DNA of 64,000 nucleotides from Cuneatibacter sp. NSJ-177 (GTDB taxonomy: Bacteria > Bacillota > Clostridia > Lachnospirales > Lachnospiraceae). Positions 35,283-43,394 of the stretch are shown piece by piece. The notes below the pieces were generated by a model, which saw only the letters and a program-made list of their open reading frames with translations, had not been told where the DNA came from and made no database searches. The first letter of the stretch is position 1, and each line of letters opens with the position of its first letter. The translations under genes and the position numbers were made by a program. The stretch is taken from assembly GCF_022867805.1 (NCBI RefSeq), contig NZ_JALIFO010000001.1:248001-312000 (forward strand). The letters run 5' to 3'.

Positions 35283-36656
35283 TTAACGGGATTTTCCGCC
35301 GTACTTTTTACAGATTCCCACGACCACTGGGCTTAACGCTAACAGCGCCAGGGCGTTTGGAATGACCATCAGTCCGTTGAAAAAGTCGGATAGGGACCAG
35401 ACCAGTTCCACTTTCAGGCAGGAGCCGACGACGATGAAGACAACGACCAGCAGGGAATAGATCTTGGCGGCCTTGGCTCCAAACAGATAACGGAAGTTAA
35501 TTTCACCGAAAAAGTGCCAGCTGAGAATCGTGGAAAAGGCAAAAAACAACAGGCAGATTGCAACAAAGATATCGCCGAAACTTCCGAAGGAAGTGGTGAA
35601 GGCCGCCTGGGTCAGGGCGACGCCGTCTTTTCCGCTGTCCAGGACTCCGGTGGTCAGAACAGAGAAGACGGTCAGATTCAGGATAATAAACGTGTCGATG
35701 AAGACACTGATCATCGCTGCTATTCCCTGCTCGTGGGGGGTCTTGGCGGCAGCTCTTGCGTGTGCGTGAGGGGTGGAGCCCATGCCGGCTTCATTGGAGA
35801 AAAGGCCGCGGGCCACGCCGAAGCGGATTGCTTCCTTGACCGCGATACCGGCTCCTGCGCCCAGCACTGCTTTCGGCTGGAAAGCTCCGACGAAGATCAT
35901 ACGGATTGCGTGGGGAACTGCCGTGATATTCATAAAGATCAAGATCAGGCTGCCGATGATATAGACCAACGCCATGACCGGCACAATTTTTTCCACGACT
36001 GCAGCCAGTCTGGAAGTCCCGCCGATAAAGATGAAGGCAGCCACAGCGGCTAATAGCAGGCCGATCGCAACGGAAGGAACCGGGAGATTCCGAGCCTGAA
36101 AGACTTCCTGAAAGGCGGCTCCGATGGAATTGCTCTGAACCATATTGCCCATGAATCCAAGGGCCAAGACAATGAATACAGCAAACAATGCGGCCAGCAC
36201 TTTTCCGAATTTCCCGTGAAAGGCCGCTTTTATGTAATAAACCGGTCCGCCGGTTACCTGGCCGTCAGCGTCGGTTGTCTTATAATTTTGAGCCAGTGTT
36301 GCCTCCGCATAGATGGTGGCCATGCCGAAGAAAGCGGACAGCCACATCCAGAAAATGGCGCCGGGGCCTCCACCCAGCAGGGCCGTGGCTGCGCCGGCTA
36401 GATTTCCGGTGCCGACCTGGGCGGCGATTGCAGTGGCGATCGACTGGAACGGGGTCATTTCCCCTTTCCCTTTTTTTTCTCCTTTCAGCCGGATGCTTCC
36501 AAAAACATGGCGGAAGCCTTCTTTGAATTTACGGACTTGGACGAATTTCAGCCGGATCGTGTAGTAGATGCCGGTTCCGCAGAGAATCAGGATGAGCAGA
36601 AAGCTCCAAAGAAAATCATTGGCATTGTTTACGAGTTTCAAGATTGTGTCCATCAT
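35283..36656 (-). CDS. Sodium:alanine/glycine symporter (AGCS family)
   Basis: About 457 residues from the first ATG of the ATGATG pair preceded by AGGAGA; longer in-frame sequence upstream is part of the leader. There are ~10-11 membrane segments. Family blocks are FQSIATAIAAQVGTGNLAGAATALLGGGPGAIFWMWLSAFFGMATIYAEATLAQ, GGPVYYI, and NEAGMGSTPHAHARAAAKTPHEQG. Members take up alanine or glycine with Na+. A glycine riboswitch in its leader (36783-36893) indicates glycine as the physiological substrate. Confidence 0.93.
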   Translation of the reverse strand: MMDTILKLVNNANDFLWSFLLILILCGTGIYYTIRLKFVQVRKFKEGFRHVFGSIRLKGEKKGKGEMTPFQSIATAIAAQVGTGNLAGAATALLGGGPGAIFWMWLSAFFGMATIYAEATLAQNYKTTDADGQVTGGPVYYIKAAFHGKFGKVLAALFAVFIVLALGFMGNMVQSNSIGAAFQEVFQARNLPVPSVAIGLLLAAVAAFIFIGGTSRLAAVVEKIVPVMALVYIIGSLILIFMNITAVPHAIRMIFVGAFQPKAVLGAGAGIAVKEAIRFGVARGLFSNEAGMGSTPHAHARAAAKTPHEQGIAAMISVFIDTFIILNLTVFSVLTTGVLDSGKDGVALTQAAFTTSFGSFGDIFVAICLLFFAFSTILSWHFFGEINFRYLFGAKAAKIYSLLVVVFIVVGSCLKVELVWSLSDFFNGLMVIPNALALLALSPVVVGICKKYGGKSR

Positions 36657-36692
36657 GGTTTTTCTTCTCCTTTGTTTTATATTTTTGCAATA

Positions 36693-36729
36693 TAAAAATA
36701 AGAGCTGAACGTTTTCACTTTCAGCCCTC
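36693..36729 (-). terminator. Attenuator of the glycine riboswitch
   Basis: On the minus strand gagggctgaa (36720-36729) pairs over ten positions with ttcagctctt (36700-36709, two G-U), followed by a U-rich tract. It lies between aptamer and start codon and is the likely expression platform. Confidence 0.7.
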
Positions 36730-36782
36730 CAAAGAGTAGAACATCGCATTCAACAGACGGAAAAACCAATCTGTTGTTTTGT

Positions 36783-36893
36783 TATATGCCCTGTCCTTTT
36801 GCCTGAGAGATTAACAGGATGATCCTGCCGTACACCTTCGGCGCTCCCCCAAGGGAGACTCTCCAGAGTCGCTTGCTAATACAAGCAAAAGGA
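36783..36893 (-). ncRNA. Glycine riboswitch, single aptamer
   Basis: The minus strand shows the conserved core GGAGAG...GCGCCGAAGG...CTCTCAGGCAAAAGGAC, with the expected helices between them. Upstream, gcttgtattagcaagc forms the small P0-type partner helix seen in single-aptamer versions. It precedes the Na+/amino acid symporter gene and a terminator hairpin. Known glycine riboswitches control glycine cleavage genes or glycine transporters; import is the target here. Confidence 0.93.
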
Positions 36894-36922
36894 AATATAG
36901 CATATTTAATTAGAAAATGCAA
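36894..36922 (-). promoter_or_regulatory. Promoter upstream of the glycine riboswitch
   Basis: TTGCAT (36917-36922), 17-nt spacer and TATATT (36894-36899) on the minus strand, placed so that transcription starts right before the riboswitch. Confidence 0.6.
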
Positions 36923-37139
36923 GAGGAAATTTATGAGGCAATAGAAATAAGCTTTATTTTGAAAAGACAGAATCGGCTAGGGCGGTTGATATGGCCTAGT
37001 GCGAGGCGGGATGGGGAAAGCGGATGAGAAAATATTTCTAACCATATGAAAAGTTATATGGCGGATAACGGCAAATCATAAAAACAGGATAGAAAATTAG
37101 GATAGAAACGAAAGAGGGACGGATACCTTTGAAAAAATA

Positions 37140-37168
37140 TTGATATATAAAAGATCTTGCCTTATACT
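37140..37168 (+). promoter_or_regulatory. Promoter of ppnP
   Basis: TTGATA (37140-37145), 17-nt spacer, TATACT (37163-37168), 32 bp before the start codon. The preceding ~215 bp (36923-37139) is AT-rich and shows only a small hairpin (ccatat/atatgg near 37044-37063). Confidence 0.65.
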
Positions 37169-37199
37169 TAAACCAAAATAAACTTGGGAGGAGATTTCT

Positions 37200-37517
37200 A
37201 TGGAATTTAAAAATGCAACCATCATCAAAAAGGCAAACATCTATTTTGACGGAAAGGTTACTAGCCGTACCCTTTATACAGAGAACGGAGAGAGGAAGAC
37301 ACTTGGAATTTTCTTGCCGGGAGAGTATGAATTTGGCACCGAGGCCGAAGAGCTGATGGAGGTGTTGGCCGGATCCATGGATATCTGTTTGCCTGGAGAA
37401 GAGGGCTATACCACCTATGGAGAGGGCGACTCCTTTGTCGTGCCTGCCAATTCAAAGTATAAACTGATAATTAAAGAAGTGGCGGATTACTGTTGTTCCT
37501 ATCGAGATGGGAAATAA
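37200..37517 (+). CDS. ppnP: Pyrimidine/purine nucleoside phosphorylase
   Basis: 105 residues, one small cupin. [58 protein letters not shown] and [11 protein letters not shown] match the PpnP (YaiE, former DUF1255) family. These enzymes split several nucleosides with phosphate, feeding salvage. It is a single gene with a good promoter and GGGAGGAG before the ATG. The C-terminus YCCSYRDGK is slightly altered from the usual Y-x-C-x-Y ending. Confidence 0.92.
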   Translation: MEFKNATIIKKANIYFDGKVTSRTLYTENGERKTLGIFLPGEYEFGTEAEELMEVLAGSMDICLPGEEGYTTYGEGDSFVVPANSKYKLIIKEVADYCCSYRDGK

Positions 37518-37748
37518 GTCCGCCGCAGGGGCAAAAAAGGACGGCAAGGGAGTGTCCCTATCTTGGAATGAGAAAATACACACAGACTTTTGACGGGATC
37601 TTGGCGGCGGACGACGGTATAATCGATGACTGTTCGTTCCTCCGCCGGTCCATAAAAAACGGCTGGGAAGCCTGAACGTAGCTGTGTTCCGCTTTGGCAA
37701 AAATATTTGATCGAGTGGAAACAAATAATCAGCATGACGGATCTAACT

Positions 37749-38273
37749 CTAATACTGTTCCCAATGGATCTTTTCTGCCGGAAGTGTTTCCAAATCCGCA
37801 GGCGTTTTTTGCTCGTTCGGCATTCCTAAAGAAAGTGTCGCCAGCAATTTATATTTTTCGGGATAGTGGAGAAGCGAACGCAGATAATCTTCCGCAGAGC
37901 TTCCATCCTTTGCTTCACGAAGCCGTCCCTGCACCCAGCAGCTTCCAATGCCAAGGCTGTGCGCCATCAGGTGCATATTGGCCATCGCAATGGAGCAATC
38001 CTCGATCCATGTATCTGTCTTTTCCGGGTCTGCAATTACCACGATAGCGGTATCTGCTTTTGACAGCATTTGTGCCCCGGCTGTTTTGGAGTTTGCCAAC
38101 TGCGTCAGCATAGATTTCTCACGGACTACAATAAACTCCCAGGGCCGTTTGTTTCTTCCGGTAGCCGACAACATGCCTGCCTGAAGAATTTTTTCCAGAT
38201 TGTCCGTACGGATTCTTTCATCCGTATATTTGCGGATACTGTGACGATGTTTCATCAATTCAAGTAATTCCAT
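37749..38273 (-). CDS. Nitroreductase-family protein
   Basis: 174 residues, a small FMN-dependent nitroreductase fold. KHRHSIRKYTDERI (residues ~8-21) and GMLSATGRNKRPWEFIVVREK form the FMN pocket, with SIAMANMHLMAHSLGIGSCWVQGRL and LATLSLGMPNE later. Members reduce nitro-compounds, quinones or act in cofactor metabolism; the substrate is unknown. The gene converges with ppnP. AAGGGAG precedes the ATG. Confidence 0.9.
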   Translation of the reverse strand: MELLELMKHRHSIRKYTDERIRTDNLEKILQAGMLSATGRNKRPWEFIVVREKSMLTQLANSKTAGAQMLSKADTAIVVIADPEKTDTWIEDCSIAMANMHLMAHSLGIGSCWVQGRLREAKDGSSAEDYLRSLLHYPEKYKLLATLSLGMPNEQKTPADLETLPAEKIHWEQY

Positions 38274-38797
38274 CCTATTTGCTCCCTTCTTGTAATATCA
38301 ATTCAGATAGATCGATGTGCATTAATGGCATTTAGAGAATCACGGAGATTCATATAGCTGTCCTATACCTTAATTTCACAATATGGATGTGATACCATAT
38401 TCTTGTCTTTTTTCAGCCTGTTGATGATTTCTTTTATCTTATCACAAATCTGAACACATGGTAAGCCTATGTTTTTTTAACATGGTTTTCTGATTTTAGG
38501 GAAAAGCATAGAAAATCAAGAAAGGATGTACGGCAGTTGTTTATCGAATAGTTCGCTTTCAAATTATTATTGAATCGTATTCGTGATTCGGATAGGAGCG
38601 GAACGCCTGAGAGGATCCTGGAATGAGGGAGAAAGGCTCTATGACTTGCATTTCTTTCTTCATTGGGTTATCATAAAAAATAAGAAAGAGTGAAAGAATT
38701 TCGCCTTTTTATGAAACGGCGCAGGCGCGCAATAAAAAATACGGAACTCAGCGGAGCAGCGAAAGCATTCAAAAAAAGCTGCACAGGAAGGGAAATC
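38274..38797. other. Intergenic stretch with gene remnant and repeat copy
   Basis: 524 bp. On the minus strand at ~38381-38465 a start-less frame reads CDKIKEIINRLKKDKN...HPYCEIKV and stops, resembling the tail of a decayed small gene. A diverged copy of the 12846/12951 repeat lies at 38706-38739. Nothing else was recognised. Confidence 0.4.
38706..38739 (-). repeat. Diverged copy of the 12.9-kb direct repeat
   Basis: tttttatgaaacggcgcagg and the bases after it match the reverse complement of the 31-bp repeat at 12846 with scattered substitutions; the frame again reads F-M-K-R-R-R. It lies just upstream of the thioesterase ribosome site. Confidence 0.5.
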
Positions 38798-39256
38798 ATG
38801 TATCCTTACGCAAAAAATGCAGAAGAATTGGAATCCAATTTAAAGGAAGCTATCCAGGACGCCATTGAACTGGCCCCCGAAGGATTGGTGGCCCGGCTCA
38901 ACCCTCGGTTCGCCCGGCTGGATTTTGCTTCCAAAATCATTGTTCTGGATTATCTCAGCGAACCCTGGATGAAAAATCCTGCGGGCAGTATGCACGGCGG
39001 AATCATCGCAGCGGTCATGGATAATGCTATGTGCACGGCAGTGCGGGGATTTGCCGGAATCGGGGATTCCCCGACGGTCAACCTACAGATTTCCTATATT
39101 CGGCCGGTGAGACTTTCGGTGCCGGTTCATGTTCGTGTCCGGCTGTCCGGCTTAGGCCGGACCGTGGCTCATGTGTCGGCAGAACTTTGGCAGGGGGAAA
39201 ATGAAGCGCGGATTCTGGCCACCGCCGTCTCTACGGTGTTTGTGGCTAAAAAATAG
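38798..39256 (+). CDS. PaaI-family thioesterase
   Basis: 152 residues from the ATG at 38798, with GGAAGG six bases upstream; the longer open frame upstream is the repeat copy at 38706. The hot-dog fold signature is NPAGSMHGGIIAAVMDNAMCTAV (residues ~60-82, with the HGG turn), followed by VNLQISYIRPVRLSVPVHVRVRLSGLGRTVAHVSAELW. Members hydrolyse acyl-CoA thioesters. It precedes the glycerate kinase gene by 9 bp and is likely co-transcribed with it. Confidence 0.88.
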   Translation: MYPYAKNAEELESNLKEAIQDAIELAPEGLVARLNPRFARLDFASKIIVLDYLSEPWMKNPAGSMHGGIIAAVMDNAMCTAVRGFAGIGDSPTVNLQISYIRPVRLSVPVHVRVRLSGLGRTVAHVSAELWQGENEARILATAVSTVFVAKK

Positions 39257-39265
39257 GGGAGAGAT

Positions 39266-40405
39266 ATGAAATTTTTATTTGCATCGGATTCTTTTAAGGG
39301 AACCATTTCATCGGCTCGGACGGCAGAACTGCTGGGGGAAGCCGCTGGGAAGGTTTTTCCGGAATGCCGGTGGGAAAGCGTGGAGGTGGCCGACGGTGGC
39401 GAAGGCACAACGGATGCGGTGATCGCAGCGCTAAAGGGGGAGCGGGTCTGGCGCGAGGTAAGGGGCCCGTTGGGGAATCCGGTATCTGCCTATTTCGGAC
39501 GGATCGGAGAGAACAAGGCTGTACTGGAAATGGCGGCGGCTTCCGGACTTCCCCTGCTGAAAGAGGAGGAGAGAAATCCCATACAAGCATCCACGTATGG
39601 GACCGGCGAGCTGATACTTGCCGCTTTGGAAGACGGCTGCCAGGAAATCGTCGTTGCGATCGGAGGCAGCGCGACCAATGACGGCGGCATGGGCTGTCTG
39701 CGCGCCCTGGGAGTTCGTTTCCTGGATCAGTTGGGCAATGAGCTGGAAGGATGCGGCGCCGATCTGGAGCGGGTAAGCGCGATCGATCGGTCCGGCCTCC
39801 ATCCTCTTATTTTTCAGGCAAAATTCACCGTAATGTGTGATGTGACAAATCCTTTGACCGGACCGGACGGAGCCACACGGACTTTTGGGAAACAAAAGGG
39901 AGGTACGCCGGATATGCTAAACCGTCTGGAGGCCGGGATGGAAAATTACCGAAGAGTTTTGGAGCGAACTTTTGGCGTAGATGTCAATCAGATTCCTGGA
40001 ACCGGGGCGGCCGGCGGGTTAGGGGCGGCGCTTTTCCTGTTCCTTCGAGCTGAGTTGAAGTCCGGAATTGAAACCGTGCTGGATTTGATCCATTTTGACG
40101 AGCGGTTAGAGGGAGTGTCCGTGGTCGTCACCGGAGAGGGGAGAACCGACTGGCAGTCCGCTTTTGGAAAAGTAATCAGCGGCGTGGGCCTGCGCTGTCA
40201 AAAGAAGGGAATTCCGGTTTTGGTGCTGTCCGGCGGCCTAGGCGCCGGGGCGGATAAACTTTACGGCTATGGCGTTACTTCTATGATGACGGCCGTCGAC
40301 GGTCCGATGCCTTTAAATGAAGCCTTGGAGCGGGCGGAAGAGCTGTATCGGGACGCCGCGCTCCGTATGTTCCGTATTCTTCAGGTCGGAAGGCAATTAA
40401 CTTGA
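39266..40405 (+). CDS. glxK: Glycerate kinase
   Basis: 379 residues, the type I glycerate 2-kinase family (GlxK/GarK). Clear blocks are FLFASDSFKGTISSARTAELL at the N-terminus, VADGGEGTTDAVIAAL, IVVAIGGSATNDGGMGCLRALG (residues ~130-151) and GPDGATRTFGKQKGG plus GTGAAGGLGAALFLFL. The enzyme phosphorylates D-glycerate to 2-phosphoglycerate, linking glyoxylate or sugar-acid breakdown to glycolysis. GGGGAGAG precedes the ATG. A terminator follows. Confidence 0.94.
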   Translation: MKFLFASDSFKGTISSARTAELLGEAAGKVFPECRWESVEVADGGEGTTDAVIAALKGERVWREVRGPLGNPVSAYFGRIGENKAVLEMAAASGLPLLKEEERNPIQASTYGTGELILAALEDGCQEIVVAIGGSATNDGGMGCLRALGVRFLDQLGNELEGCGADLERVSAIDRSGLHPLIFQAKFTVMCDVTNPLTGPDGATRTFGKQKGGTPDMLNRLEAGMENYRRVLERTFGVDVNQIPGTGAAGGLGAALFLFLRAELKSGIETVLDLIHFDERLEGVSVVVTGEGRTDWQSAFGKVISGVGLRCQKKGIPVLVLSGGLGAGADKLYGYGVTSMMTAVDGPMPLNEALERAEELYRDAALRMFRILQVGRQLT

Positions 40406-40461
40406 GAAAATTCGAAAGCGTTTTGCTGCCCGTTTGATGGTAAAGGGAGCGGTGGCCATAC

Positions 40462-40496
40462 AAAACAACCCCGGCATGGGAACCGGGGTGTTTTTA
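40462..40496 (+). terminator. Terminator after glycerate kinase
   Basis: Stem aaccccgg (40467-40474) with ccggggt (40483-40489) and a run of five T; A-rich on the left, so it may also act for the convergent VOC gene. Confidence 0.8.
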
Positions 40497-40548
40497 AAAT
40501 TTGCAGCGAGGGTAGAAACGGCGCTCTTCCTGGGACTCTTATTCCTAT

Positions 40549-40917
40549 TTAGTCGCGCACCGGTACAATTTCAATCCAGTAGCCATCCGGATCCGTGATA
40601 AAATAAATTCCCATCTCTGGATTTTCAAAGGCAATACATCCCATTTCTTGATGCTTCTTATGCCATGTCTCATATTCGTCTGTCTTCATGGCTAGATGGA
40701 ATTCTTCCTCACCCAGATTGTAAGGTTCTTTCCGATCTTTTAGCCAGGTCAGTTCCAGCAAAAATCCGGTTTCCCCATCCCCTAGATAGGAAAGAATAAA
40801 GGAGCCGTCTTCGGCTTTTTTCTCGCGAACCGGGCGGAGATTCAAGGCTTCTTCATAGAATTTCAGGCTCCGGTCCAGATCCAGCACATTAAAGTTAAAA
40901 TGGTCGTAGCGGATCAT
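40549..40917 (-). CDS. VOC/glyoxalase I-like protein
   Basis: 122 residues. A two-module vicinal-oxygen-chelate fold is visible: RYDHFNFNVLDLDRSLKFYEEALNLRPVR at the start, with metal ligand His5, and FHLAMKTDEYETWHKKHQEMG and IYFITDPDGYWIEIVPVRD at the end, giving the second His and the terminal Glu. It resembles lactoylglutathione lyase but the true substrate is unknown. It ends the minus-strand run methyltransferase-hslO-VOC and starts one base after the hslO stop. Confidence 0.87.
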   Translation of the reverse strand: MIRYDHFNFNVLDLDRSLKFYEEALNLRPVREKKAEDGSFILSYLGDGETGFLLELTWLKDRKEPYNLGEEEFHLAMKTDEYETWHKKHQEMGCIAFENPEMGIYFITDPDGYWIEIVPVRD

Positions 40918-40918
40918 G

Positions 40919-41812
40919 TTAATTCTCCTTTTTTTTCTCGTTCTGAGCCAGGATCTCTTCTAATTCTTCCGGCTGAAACCAATAGCTGGTGTTGCAGAAA
41001 TCGCAGTGGGCCTCCACGGCTTCCCCCTCCGACGCCAGTTCCTTCAAATCCTCACGTCCTAGACTGACAATGGCGCCGCGAACCTTCTCTTTGCTGCAGT
41101 TGCAGTGAAAGCGAACCGGCGTCCGGTTAAGGATTTCCAGACCAAAATCCCCGATGACGTATTCTAAAATTTGTTCCGGTGTCATGCCTTGGTCAAGCAT
41201 GGAGGTAATGGAAGTGAGGGAACTGATTTTCTGTTCCAGCTTGGTGATTGTCTCATCGTCCACTCCCGGCATCAGTTGCAGGATAAATCCTCCGGCCTGC
41301 TTGACCGTGTTGTTTTTTTCCATCAGCACGCCAAGGGCGACCGAGGAGGGGACTTGTTCGGAAGTGGCGAAATAATAGGTCAGATCTTCTGCAATTTCAC
41401 TGGTGGTCAGCATGGAGGTTCCCACGTAGGGTTCTTTCAGCCCCAGATCTTTGATGACGGTGAGCACGCCGATTCCGATGGCGCCCGCCACGTCCAGTTT
41501 TCCTTTCTCATTGGCATGGAGGATTACCTGGGGAACATGGGCAAACCCTTTTACATTTCCCTTGGTATCGGCTATGACAGTCAGGGCTTTGACCGGGCCA
41601 TTGCCCTCCACTTTCAGGGTGATGGTATCCTTTTCCCCCTTCATCATGTTGCCCATCATCACGCCGGCAGTCAAAAGGCGTCCCAACGCTGCCGTGATGA
41701 CAGGGCTTGTGTCGTGTCGTTTTCTGGCTTCCTCCACCAGATCTTTTGTGGTGGCGGCAAAGGCGCGGATCTGGCCGTCTGCCGCTATGGCTCGAATCAT
41801 ATAGTCGTTCAT
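40919..41812 (-). CDS. hslO: Redox-regulated chaperone Hsp33
   Basis: 297 residues from the ATG at 41812, which follows AAGGAGAAA. The N-terminal substrate-binding domain shows YMIRAIAADGQIRAFAATT and TDTKGNVKGFAHVPQV-type blocks. The C-terminal redox switch has four cysteines, FHCNCSKEKV and AHCDFCNTSYWF (CxC...CxxC), that bind zinc when reduced. The chaperone is switched on by oxidative unfolding. It sits next to the VOC protein, another stress-type protein, with only one base between them. Confidence 0.95.
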   Translation of the reverse strand: MNDYMIRAIAADGQIRAFAATTKDLVEEARKRHDTSPVITAALGRLLTAGVMMGNMMKGEKDTITLKVEGNGPVKALTVIADTKGNVKGFAHVPQVILHANEKGKLDVAGAIGIGVLTVIKDLGLKEPYVGTSMLTTSEIAEDLTYYFATSEQVPSSVALGVLMEKNNTVKQAGGFILQLMPGVDDETITKLEQKISSLTSITSMLDQGMTPEQILEYVIGDFGLEILNRTPVRFHCNCSKEKVRGAIVSLGREDLKELASEGEAVEAHCDFCNTSYWFQPEELEEILAQNEKKKEN

Positions 41813-42037
41813 TTTTTTCTCCTTATTGAAACAGTCTGCCCGAAGCATCGTCACGCCATCCGAAATTCCCGCAGAGGCGTAAAGCACAGAAAATCTAAAA
41901 CCGATTCTCCGGCAGACAGAGTTGGAATATGGGATTTTTCACCTGTTCCCAAATTCTTATTATACACGATTCCCAAAGGGTTGTGAACTACTTGGCCGGA
42001 TGAAAGAAAATTGTTTGCAAACAGGTGGTGAAGCAAA

Positions 42038-42802
42038 CTATCTTTCGGTATGTTTTCCTTTCTCACGGGCAATAAAATAAACGCGGGCGGAGTCTTCCAA
42101 CGGCTCTTTTTCAGTAAACGCCTCATAGGCGGCTAGGAATGTCAGCCCGGCTTCGTCGAGGGCCTTTTTAATCTGCCGGGGCTCCCAAGCTTTTTGGCGG
42201 TGGATTTCCTCAATTTTAGTATAACGTTCCTCTTCTTCCTGGAGAAAAAAAGTAAGCCGGTGTTCGTTTAGTTTGGTCTCCTCATCGAAAAAATTTTCCC
42301 AGATCATCGTATCTCCATCCTGCGTTTCTACGATTGGCGCCTGGCGAAGTGGATTACGATATTCGGAAGGGGTATTGAAATCAAAAATAAAAATTCCTTC
42401 AGGATCCAGGTAATTGTTCACGAGACCAAAGACACGGACCAGATCTTCGTATTCGGTCAGATAATTAAGCGAATCACAGACACTGTATACGGCGGCAACC
42501 GTACCGTACAATTCAAACTCCCGCATATCCTGGCAAAGGTATAAGATGTCATGCCCGGATTCCATTTTCTTTTCCAGCGCTTCGGAAAGCATATCCTCTG
42601 AGTTATCGACCCCGATCATCTCGTAGCCTTTTTCTGCCATCCGTTCTGTCATTGTGCCGGTTCCGCAGCCCAGCTCCAGCATCAGTCCGCAAGGTACGCC
42701 ATATTTCTGGAAAAGGGAAGACAGGTAGTCCGCCCATTCCTGGTAGGGGACATTGTTCATAAACAGATCGTAGACTTCGGCAAATCCAGTGTAGGCTTCC
42801 AT
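42038..42802 (-). CDS. SAM-dependent methyltransferase
   Basis: 254 residues from the ATG at 42802, with AAAGGAG before it. The SAM-binding motif is MLELGCGTGTMTERMAEKGYEMIGVDNSEDML (residues ~37-69), and the C-terminal half has the DUF-like beta region EYRNPLRQAPIVETQDGDTMIWENFFDEETKLNEH that is common in Firmicute proteins next to hslO. The N-terminal AYTGFAEVYDLFMNNVPYQEWADYL is typical of that group. The acceptor substrate is unknown. Its 5' leader contains two nearly identical stem-loops (42836-42899). Confidence 0.87.
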   Translation of the reverse strand: MEAYTGFAEVYDLFMNNVPYQEWADYLSSLFQKYGVPCGLMLELGCGTGTMTERMAEKGYEMIGVDNSEDMLSEALEKKMESGHDILYLCQDMREFELYGTVAAVYSVCDSLNYLTEYEDLVRVFGLVNNYLDPEGIFIFDFNTPSEYRNPLRQAPIVETQDGDTMIWENFFDEETKLNEHRLTFFLQEEEERYTKIEEIHRQKAWEPRQIKKALDEAGLTFLAAYEAFTEKEPLEDSARVYFIAREKGKHTER

Positions 42803-42835
42803 AAGTGAACTCCTTTGAGTATTCGTTTCATTCCA

Positions 42836-42937
42836 GGCCGGTATCATGTCTCCGACATGCGATCGCTCCGCTTCGGGCCGGTATCATGTCTGATGACATT
42901 ATACCTTATTTCCGACGGAATGTGAACCGGCCTGGAA
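42836..42937 (-). promoter_or_regulatory. Methyltransferase promoter and tandem stem-loop leader
   Basis: On the minus strand TTCACA (42921-42926), 17-nt spacer and TATAAT (42898-42903) form a promoter. The transcript would then carry two stem-loops, atgtc-tca-gacat type, each followed by the identical tail gataccggcc; the 16-bp unit repeats at 42836-42851 and 42876-42891 (period 40). In addition ttccaggccggt (42831-42842) and accggcctggaa (42926-42937) are a perfect inverted repeat bounding the region. Confidence 0.5.
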
Positions 42938-42989
42938 AGAAAATGTAGGGTACTGCTCATCAGGGGAGGGAAAGGACAGGCCAAGGAAA

Positions 42990-43115
42990 ATGACGAAAGA
43001 TGCGAATCTCAGAAAAGCGATTGGGAGGCGAGTCCGGATGCGCCGGAAGGCTCTTAAAATCAGTACGGATACTTTGGCGGAAGTTTGCGGAATCAGCCCA
43101 GAACATAGGGGATAA
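42990..43115 (+). pseudogene. Truncated XRE-type helix-turn-helix regulator
   Basis: A 41-codon frame reads NLRKAIGRRVRMRRKALKIS, TDTLAEVCGISPEHRG and then stops. This is the first two-thirds of a Cro/C1 helix-turn-helix domain; intact proteins continue past the recognition helix. CAAGGAAA precedes the ATG. A terminator at 43227 probably belonged to it. The frame is too short for a working regulator, so it is called a remnant. Confidence 0.6.
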
Positions 43116-43226
43116 ACACAATAAAGAATGGAAAAATAATTCCAAAAAGTGTTCTAAAGGGCGGTGAAAATATCTTTTGAACCGCTACCCGTCAAGAGGA
43201 CAGTGAAAAAATATAAAGTTTTCCCG

Positions 43227-43258
43227 GCCAGCAGCCTTAGTGTTGCTGGCAGCTTTTT
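43227..43258 (+). terminator. Intrinsic terminator
   Basis: 9-bp stem gccagcagc/gttgctggc (43227-43235 with 43242-43250, one G-U) followed by agcTTTTT. It lies downstream of the XRE remnant. Confidence 0.65.
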
Positions 43259-43289
43259 ATGCAGCGAATTTTGACGTCTGTCAATAGGC

Positions 43290-43367
43290 TTGACAAATCC
43301 GGGAAAAGGGATACAATAGTATCAGATGAGATTGTTGTATATGCAACTGTTTTATCTGATACTATTG
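43290..43367 (+). promoter_or_regulatory. MATE-marR promoter with operator palindromes
   Basis: TTGACA (43290-43295), 16-nt spacer, TACAAT (43312-43317). A perfect 14-bp inverted repeat (caatagtatcagat 43314-43327 with atctgatactattg 43354-43367) begins on the -10 box, and the partly symmetric gttgtatatgcaac (43334-43347) sits at its centre. This is where a MarR repressor, encoded downstream, would block transcription. Confidence 0.65.
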
Positions 43368-43394
43368 GAGTTTTTACTGAGGAGGCGCATTCCG

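Noticed and set aside
38381-38465. Minus-strand frame ending HPYCEIKV upstream of the nitroreductase gene
   Set aside because: Protein-like but lacks a start codon and is closed by a stop on its left; kept only as a note in the intergenic entry.
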